Shown here piece by piece: positions 56,933-64,000 of a DNA stretch of 64,000 nt. The position numbers were made by a program, and so were the translations under genes. The DNA lies in assembly GCA_025738555.1 (NCBI GenBank), contig JAOVFP010000016.1, forward strand, positions 2,046,001-2,110,000, given 5' to 3'. The stretch comes from Cyathus striatus. Its lineage: Eukaryota; Basidiomycota; Agaricomycetes; Agaricales; Nidulariaceae. The notes below the pieces were generated by a model. It did not search any database. It worked only from the letters and a program-made list of their open reading frames with translations, and was not told the DNA's origin. Each line of letters starts with the position of its first letter. Positions within the stretch are counted from its first letter, which is position 1.

Positions 56933-59900
56933 TCATGTCATTCCAGCATTCTTCTTATACTCTTCGAGGAGTTCCTTTGCATTTTCTAAGTATCCTTCAT
57001 GTACCCATTCGTCTTTGGCTGACAAGTATCCTTTCCATTGGATTCTATACCGAGTTACTGGTTCCATTTTCTGGTTCTTCTGTTTCTTCTGAGTCTGATG
57101 TCCAACAATTGCTTCTATTTCCCATTCAGGTTCTTCTTCTACAAGGTCCAGGGGTGGCTCTAAGAAATTCTTTCCATGAATGGATGTTTCTTTGTATGGT
57201 TTTAGAAGCACAGTGTTGAAGACATTGTGAATGGTCCATTGTTCAGGGAGTTCCAGTCGGTATGTGTATGGTGCTAACTTCTCGATTATCTTGAAGGGTC
57301 CTTCCCATCTTGGTGCTATTTTTCTAGAAGGATAAGCAATGTTCAAGTTCTTTGTGTCTAGCCATACTAAGTCCCCAACTTCATATTTAGTAAAGCCATG
57401 TTTCTGTGCTTCCATTGTTTTCTGTTGAGCAATTCCGATGAGTGCTTGTGCTTCTTTTCGGGCTTCTTCCATATCATTCAATTGGATGTTGATTTCCTTG
57501 ACATAGGTGGTGTCTCTCACCATTGGAGTTAGTACCAGTTCATATCCATGAATGAGGAAGAAGGGTGAATGTTTCATAACAGAATTAATCTGAGCATTTC
57601 TGGATATTTCTGCTTTGGGAATGTGATTAGCCCATTCATGTTGTCTTGCACTACAGAAGCATCAGAGATAGGTTTCAATTTCCTGGTTCATTCTCTCTGT
57701 TTGTCCATTGGTTTGCAGGTGATAAGCCATTGATCCTTTCCATTTGATATGATGGTATTTCAGGATGGCTTGGAAGATCTCTGCCATGAATCTGGGATCT
57801 CAATCAGAAATGACAGCATTTGGCCAGCTGTATCTTTGGTAGACAGTTTCTCGAATTAATCTTGCTGTTCTTTCTGCATTTAAGCCTTTCATTATGTAAG
57901 GTTGGAAAATTACTCCCTTTGTAGATCCTTGGTCAACCATGACTAAAATAGCATCAAAGTCCTCAGATTTAGGTAAATCTGTAATAAAGTCCATGGAGAT
58001 CTGTGAAAAAGGTCGTGTTGTTTCTTGAGTTCATATTGGGTTAATCAGAGGTTTTGGTCTTCTGTCATAGTGCATTTGTTGACATGTTGCACATCCATCA
58101 ACATAGTTTCAGATGAAGACTCCCATTCCTGGCCACCAGTATTCCTTTTTGACAAGTTGTTCAGTTCCCCATTGTGCATAGTGTCCACCAGGTAAGGAGT
58201 CATGATGTAGTTTGATGATTCCTCTTCGAAGTTCTTCATTATCTGGAATGTATACTCTGTTTTTGAAGAAGATGATGCCATTTTCTATTCACCAATCGTC
58301 CAATGCAGATCTGATTGGAGGAAGGTCTTTTGCTTCTATTGCCAATAAAATGTTTTTTGCTAATTTATCCTTGTTGGTTTTGTCTATTACCAGGTCTTGA
58401 AGTTCTGTGGACATTAAATTGATCAAAATGTGAGTGTCAAGACGTTTGATGAACCAATTGTCTGGTAACATGATTACTCCCTGGTTTTCAAGGTCTTTTT
58501 CTGGCATAAAATCTGATTGTCTAGAAATCATATCAGCTTCTAAATTCTTCTTTCCAGGAATGTGTTGCATTCCAATGTCGTATTGTGAAAGAAGAAGATG
58601 CCATTGTGCTTGTTGTCAGTTCATTTTCTGAGGTTCAATATGATATTTCAAATTCTCATGATCTGAGAATAGAACGATCTTGTTCAGGTGTCCTTCTAGA
58701 AGATGTCTCCAAGATTTGAATGCATGGACAATTGTGTAGAGTTCCTTATTGTAAATCTGGTAATTCCATTCAGTAGCAGTAAACATGTGTGAGATGTATC
58801 TGCATGGTTTCCAAAATCCATTTTCATCTTCTTGTTTCAGGACAGCTCCAGTTGCATAATCAGACGCATCAATGAGTATGACAAAGGGTTTTTCTGGGTT
58901 TGGCATTCTAAGAATGGGCTCTCATAAGAACACTTGTTTGAGTTTATCGAAAGACTTCTGTTGATCTTCACCCCAGTTCCATAAGGTTATGTTTCGAGTT
59001 AACCAAGCAATTGGTTCGACTTTTCTGCTGTAATTGTCAATGAACTGTTGATAGAAGTTGCAGAATCCCATAAATGATTGTACTTCTTTGATCTTTTTTG
59101 GTGTGGGCCAATCGGCAATTCCAGCAAGTTTCTTGGGGTCCATGGCAATTTCATTAGGTCAAATGATCATTCCAAGGTAGTCGACTTCTTGAACTTCAAA
59201 GAAGCATTTTTCCAGTTTCGCAAAAAGTCTGTTGTCTCATAGAATTTGAAGAATTTCTTGTGTGATTTTTTGATGAAGTTCTAGATTGTTCTTTGTGAAA
59301 ATGAGTATATTGTCCAAATATACTCGAACTAGTCCTTTTGTGATGTAGTCTTCAAGAAGATGGTTAATCATTCTCATGAAGGTAGCTGGTGAGTTGCAAA
59401 GTCCAAAAAACATGACAGTGGGTCGAAAGATGCCTCATTTTGTGATAAAGGCGGCTTTTGATTGGTCTTCTGGAACTATTTGTACCTTATTATATGCTCC
59501 GCAGAGATCTATTTTAGTGAATAGATTAGCATCCTTGAGATCTTCCATAAGTTGTTTGATATGGGGTAAAGGGTATTGATATTTAATAGTTCCCTGATTA
59601 AGGTAGCAGTAGTCCTGGCATGGTCGCATGTCTTCAGTGTCTTTTTTTCCTATGAAGAAGAATCCAGCAGTATTTTTGGCATCTGTAGAGTCAGGTATAA
59701 CTTCTTCAATATATCCTTTTTGACATCAATGAATTTGTTCATTGCCTTTTCTTCTTTAATACTGAGCAGATATACTCTGCTTTTCCGAGGTATGAAGTCT
59801 TCTTTCATTCTGATGTGATGATCCCATGGTCATAAAGGTGGAAATTCTTCTGAGGTGTCCTTGTTGAATACGTCTCTGTAATCCCTAAGATGTTCTGGTA

Positions 59901-60858
59901 CTATCTGTTCAAAGGTTTTCTTGGCCTTTTCAGGTTTGTGAGATAGCTGTTGTGAAATTGTCTGTTTTACTCTGATTGGAATTCTGAATTCTTTGAATAA
60001 GGGTTCCTTCATTTCACAAGATGTGCCCAGCCTGTGTTCTGTGAGAAGAGGATCTTTGATTTCTGCCAAGAAAGTTCATAGATGGATACTTTTGATTGAC
60101 ATGTCTTCATTGTCTTCTTCAAGTTTGTTTAATTTCATCCAATATATTTCAATCAGATTCCAGTTGTCCTGTAATGGTAAGTCCAGGATTTCAATCATCT
60201 TCTCATCAGGGATTCTTGTATCCTCAAGAGAATACCTGTAATCTTGAGGGAGTGTTTCCATTTGCTCATTCTCCGATTTGTTGGGTATTTCTTCCATTGA
60301 TGCCAGTTGTCCTGATCATTTAATTTCCATGGGTTGTTTTGCCTTGTTAAGTTCAATCTTCATTTGTGTGATTTTGACAGCTTGGGCAAGTACTTGGCCT
60401 AGTCTGAGTTCTTTGTCAATGTGGATCTGGTTAATTTGAAGTGTTCCTTTTTCCCAATCAATTTTAGGGTTGCTTCATCTAAGAAAAGGGTATCCCATGA
60501 TGATTTCTTCTTTTCCTAGTCCAGAAAGATAGAATCAGGTCAGAATTTTGGCTGTTCTGATGTTGATTTGATCTTCAATGTAATGGGAAATATAACATTT
60601 TTTGTTCATAGTGCCATCGGCATTTAGAACAGGAACTAGACTGTCAAGTTTTTTTGGAGTTAGATTTAATCTACTCACTGTTGACTGACTCATGAAGTTT
60701 CCTCCTGCCCCAGAGTCGATCAGGGTGGGGACTGTTTCCACTTTTGAAAATGAAACTGGTACTTGCATAGTATTTCATTCTATGTTAGCTACAATTACAT
60801 TTGAGATAACAAGTGGAGGTCCTACTGCAGAATTTCTAGGCCTCCTTACATAAAACCC
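56933..60858 (-). pseudogene. chromovirus pol: protease, RT, RNase H, integrase, chromodomain
   Basis: Pol frame begins by -1 shift at 60858-60852. Protease DSGAGGNF near 60700. RT: CQDYCYLNQG, KIDLCGAYN, then VYLDNIL near 59315 where the catalytic YxDD should be, so one Asp is replaced by Asn. RNase H: DASDYATGAVL near 58870 and SDHENLKY. Integrase: zinc region HHDSLPGGH..CATC near 58190-58075, DFITDL, VISD-DPRF near 57800 and NGQTERMNQEIE near 57700. Chromodomain near 57130-56960 (EWEIEAIVGHQ..YRIQWKGY..DEWV). About sixteen TGA codons interrupt it and there is no TAA or TAG in this frame; one frameshift lies near 59735. It would replicate the element and target heterochromatin; here it is dead. 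Confidence 0.9.
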
Positions 60859-62491
60859 ATTTCTTCAACTTCTTTGTAGGATTTCATTTTTTTGTTGCCT
60901 TCATCCATGTTTGCAAAGATGGCTCAGATGTATTTGCTAGCATCCGATCCTTTCATAAATTTCGGGGGTTGGTTCAAATTTTGATATCCTCTATTCTGGT
61001 TCATGTTTGAGCCAGAGCTTTGGTTTTTGTTGGAATTTCCTTGGCATTTCTCTGGGCAATCCTTGGACACATGTCCTTTGTTTCGGCATTGGAAGTATTG
61101 TCCTTCTTTCATCAACTGAGTTCTTTCTTCTACTGTAAGTCAATTGATATTGACTTCTATCCGATCTACGTCCATTACGTATGGGTTGTGTTGGGGTCAC
61201 TGTTGGGGTCAAGAAAGGATAGTTCTTCTTCCCTCTCTGTTTTAATTGTAGTGTACCCCTTCTCAGTAGTTTTGATTGAATTGTTGTGCATCTTCCTTTC
61301 AACCATCAAGAGTGGTCAGAACTATCTTCTGTCTGTAGACTTGTTTTCTGAGTGGTTTGTTTAAACCTTGTTTAAAGTAATCCATGAGGGTGTGGTCATT
61401 GTTCTGTTTGGAGAGTTCTTTAAAAATCTCAAATTCTGTGATGTATTCATTGGCAGATCGTTTTCCTTGTTTGAGTTTCTGGAGTTTGAACCATGCTTTG
61501 TCTTTGGCATCCACCAGGTCGAAGTTTTCCAAAAAGGAGTTTTTAAAGCTTTTCCAGCTTTCAATTTGTGGGGTTCCGGCATTGTTGTTGAAGTATTGAT
61601 TATACTTCATTTGTTTCCATGCTCCTGTGGTTCCTCCTTCGATGTAAGAGAGTGCAAATGACACTCTAGCCTTATCTGTCTTGTATACTCCATCATTGAT
61701 GTAGAGATAGAGTTCAACACTTCTGATCCAATCTTTAGATTTTCATTTGTTGCCATTAAACTTAAATGGTGGGTTAAGTTTAAGTTCTTTTGTATTTTCT
61801 GTGTCGTTAGGGTTTGTGTTTTGTCCAAAGTTTCCTGAGGGGTTTCCTCCTCCTCCTTCTCCACCTCCACCAGATCTGCTTGGGAATTTGGGTGGTGGTC
61901 CACTAAATCCTTCTGGGGGATTGCTTGGTCCTTCTCCAGAGTTTGAATTAGATTATTTCTTTCCTTCTCTTTTTTCGTGTAAATATGCCATCTGTTCTTT
62001 TTCAGAGGCATTCTGGGGTGCAAATATGTCTGTCTGTATTTGTCCTTCCATGACTTGTGTAGCCATTTCTGATACTGTTTCATATGTTTCGGTTTCAGTG
62101 TTTCCACTACTGGGTGTTTGTTTTGGTGAAGCTAGTATTTGTCTGAATAGTTCTTGTGCTGCTGGAGATATTACTTGTTTGGTTAAGGCAGGGTTCATTT
62201 GTGTTGGTGTCAGTTCTTCTGACATGATGGTCAATGGTGTAATCAATGGTAAGGGTACTATTGGTCAATTCAATAGTGTTGGTTGTCTTTGTATATTGGT
62301 AATTTGTTGTCTGGTTGGTTGTTCGGTGATGTTTGCAAATGGAAATAAACTTCCTCCTTCAGGTGGTGATACAACAGTTTGTTGTTCCCTATGTTCTTCT
62401 TCTTCAGAGTCAGAGTTATGCCCAATAGGGGCTCTCCACTGTTTGTAAGATGTTGTGTGTTTCGGTGTGCTGCACTAGATAGTGCAAGCAT
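60846..62491 (-). pseudogene. chromovirus gag with zinc knuckle
   Basis: Start uncertain: a methionine at 62491 opens a frame that shifts near 62460, and MSEELTPTQMNPALTKQ near 62225 is an alternative. It includes a Gly/Pro-rich linker near 61850, the capsid-like core KQMKYNQYFNNN, WKSFKNSFLENFDLVDAKDK and QGKRSANEYITEFE near 61600-61440, and a knuckle QCRNKGHVSKDC near 61085 whose first cysteine is replaced by tyrosine. Interruptions are eight TGA and two TAA codons without frame loss from 62246 down. The natural gag stop is taken as TAA at 60846-60848, right after the slippery heptamer. Confidence 0.8.
60852..60858 (-). promoter_or_regulatory. candidate -1 ribosomal frameshift site GGGTTTT
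   Basis: On the minus strand the gag frame reads G GGT TTT ATG TAA. The heptamer fits X XXY YYZ, the gag stop follows one codon later, and slipping back one base enters the protease-pol frame exactly. Confidence 0.6.
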
Positions 62492-62495
62492 TTGG

Positions 62496-62509
62496 CAAGC
62501 TTCAGCTTT
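62496..62509 (-). promoter_or_regulatory. primer-binding site complementary to the element's own LTR
   Basis: Directly inside the 5' LTR, the minus strand reads AAAGCTGAAGCTTG. Thirteen bases of it are the exact reverse complement of the LTR at 62625-62637, as in the self-primed Tf1/sushi elements. Confidence 0.6.
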
Positions 62510-62979
62510 TGTTACAATTTAGTAGACCAAAGTCTATCTGAAGAACAAGTTAAATCAGTTTTGAAGTAGTTCTCATTACAAGACAAGAAGCTTAAGTTGA
62601 GTAAGAATCAAGTAGTTATTCTTTAAGCTGAAGCTTGAGCTTTACTGCTCAAGTTCCTACTGTTTAAATACAAACTGGTTCATACTAATAATAGCATACT
62701 ATGAGTCAAAGAAAGTATGTAATTACTGTGCATTAATAAGGTGCAGTAAAAGAAGTGTGAAAATAAAGTAAGTATAGTACAGTGATTTGATGAGAGTCAT
62801 AAAGAAGTGAAAGTATGAGAAAAGTAAGTATAAATAAGTAATGACTTACACATAGTCATTATGAGTCAAAAGTATAAATAAAGCTGTGTAAAAGTAAAGG
62901 TGTTTGGCATCAATGGTTGTACCAAACATGTCAAAGTAAACTAATTGTAAACAAAAGAAAATAAAGAAAAACCATAACA
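62510..62979 (-). repeat. 5' LTR of the inner chromovirus
   Basis: 470 bases with TG..CA ends, matching 53783-54289. On the minus strand TATTTAAA near 62662-62669 lies roughly 30 bases before the self-complementary stretch at 62625-62637, consistent with transcription starting just upstream of it. Confidence 0.92.
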
Positions 62980-63138
62980 CTATCAGAGGCAGAAGCTAGA
63001 AATAAACCTTATGGCAACTATGGTAATCAATCTAGGGACTTCACATCAAGGAACCCATTTAATAATTATCAAAAGGTGCAAGTTAATCTTGTCAGATGGA
63101 CTGATGCAGCCTTGTCACATCCTGGTCTATTCCACTAG
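62980..63138 (+). pseudogene. outer gypsy gag, continuation after the nested insertion
   Basis: Beginning at the duplicated CTATC, the frame reads LSEAEARNKPYGNYGNQSRD and then NPFNNYQKVQVNLVRWTDAA before a stop at 63136. It joins the frame that ends KDTLS at 53782, showing the insertion was clean. Confidence 0.75.
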
Positions 63139-64000
63139 GGATTGAACCACAGAGGAGTGGTCTAAGTGGCAGAGTAACCAGTACATGTTAGTAGGGTGTG
63201 TGGAGATAGTGAACAGGTACAGGAGTAGTGGAACATTAGCTTCAACTTGTGTGTTGCACCCCTTGGACTTGCAGTTCCATATTTAGAACAAAGTGGAGTT
63301 GGCTCAAGGCTTGAGTGGGAGAAGGGTGTAAATGTAGTTGATTTGAAACTAAAGTCTATCTACATTACAGGAGTAGTTTATATAGTAAACTACTTTGTCT
63401 GAATGCATATAGAGTAATGCCCATGGGTATGTGGCATCCTAGGGGTAAGTAAACTCCATGAAATGTAGACCATAGTAAACTAGTAGTATGCCTCTAGATT
63501 ATAATCATAAGTAAAATGGCCAAGGCCAGAGAACAAGGTAAAAGAATAATAAAGGGAAGGTACATGTAAACAGTTACAAGTAAACATTAGTAAGAAGTGT
63601 TTGATATATAATAAGTATACACAATCTAGAAAAAATGTACAAAATGTGGAGTAAACCCAGAGTTGACTCCAATGATTCAGGGATTGTCATGGATATGACA
63701 AGCCTTCAAACCAGTTTCCCAAAGACAATGCAAATATATCCAAATTGCCAAAAAGGAACACCAGAACAAAATAAGGTGAGACTTTGTCAGTAATTTACAC
63801 TCCCCCAGGAGGTCTGTATGGATCTGCACAGAATCCACACAGATCTGTGTGAATACTATACAGAATTTAATTTGTAGTAATTTTTATTGTTAGAGGTGAT
63901 AATTCTGTACAGATTCTGTACATATTCTGCATGCGTTCTGTGTGGATTTGTCAGTAATTTACACTCCCCCTGGGAGTCTGCACAGATCCATGAGGATACC
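63139..64000. other. decayed outer element, repeats at window edge
   Basis: Stops in all frames; probably remnant of the outer gypsy element. At 63786-63830 and 63947-63990 a block starting GTCAGTAATTTACACTCCCC is repeated directly, and between them lie many short GATCTG/CAGATC and TCTGTACAGA motifs in both orientations. Confidence 0.45.

Larger units (their letters stand above)
53783..62979 (-). mobile_element. complete Ty3/gypsy chromovirus nested in an older gypsy gag
   Basis: A 9,197-base element with LTRs at both ends, coding on the minus strand, flanked by the 5-base target duplication CTATC (53778-53782 and 62980-62984). Order in its own direction: 5' LTR, self-complementary primer site, gag, protease, reverse transcriptase, RNase H, integrase with chromodomain, two extra reading frames, polypurine tract, 3' LTR. 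It is inactive through many in-frame TGA codons, one frameshift and an altered RT active site. Confidence 0.93.

Noticed and set aside
1..64000. CRISPR arrays, bacterial operons or ribosomal RNA genes
   Set aside because: No spaced short-repeat array, no rRNA-like sequence, and genes are spliced and monocistronic as in a fungal nuclear genome.

Overview
The window looks like an accessory, repeat-laden stretch of an Agaricomycete (mushroom-type basidiomycete) nuclear genome. Evidence: short GT-AG introns of about 50-60 bases in almost every gene, an expanded family of tyrosine-kinase-like (TKL) kinases with an HGDLKG catalytic loop, a metazoan-style MOB4/phocein gene, an SRPK-like kinase, a Helitron, hAT-like elements and a Ty3/gypsy chromovirus. 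No database search was possible; family names rest on motifs read from the sequence.

Layout. 0.4-2.5 kb: TKL kinase A (+). 2.7-3.6 kb: five degenerate tRNA-like repeats. 3.8-8.4 kb: two conserved housekeeping genes on the minus strand, an amidase-signature enzyme and MOB4/phocein with a long acidic tail. 9.3-21.8 kb: four more minus-strand kinases (B and C a recent tandem duplication, D, and E, which carries an NB-ARC-type P-loop domain in front of the kinase), with a non-autonomous hAT-like element between D and E. 22.4-23.1 kb: copy of an interspersed repeat called R here. 23.5-24.9 kb: SRPK-like kinase (+). 25.8-26.4 kb: exact 229-base tandem duplication. 26.4-32.4 kb: Helitron with a Rep-helicase gene broken by one stop and two one-base losses, followed by a PIN/ECM3-like transporter fragment. 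36.2-36.9 kb: small two-exon gene of unknown function, with a truncated paralogue at 38.1 kb. 38.4-41.5 kb: 3.1-kb palindromic element flanked by R copies. 43.0-45.2 kb: gene graveyard of PEX13 and NIMA-kinase fragments plus a hAT MITE with a perfect 8-base target-site duplication. 46.1-48.4 kb: kinase F, second NB-ARC-kinase fusion. 51.3-64 kb: an old gypsy element whose gag is split by a complete 9.2-kb chromovirus (53,783-62,979, CTATC target duplication).

How it fits together. Six related kinases, two of them with a STAND-type nucleotide-binding domain and no C-terminal repeats, form a local family resembling a fungal NLR/RLK-type signalling repertoire; they share two intron positions inside the kinase domain, a pre-kinase helical module and a C-terminal tail motif. 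The role in non-self recognition is inference. The chromovirus is unusually informative: it shows a candidate -1 frameshift heptamer exactly at the gag stop, a primer-binding site complementary to its own LTR (Tf1-type self-priming), two extra reading frames after pol, and decay almost entirely through TGA codons at arginine-like positions, which points to CpG deamination.
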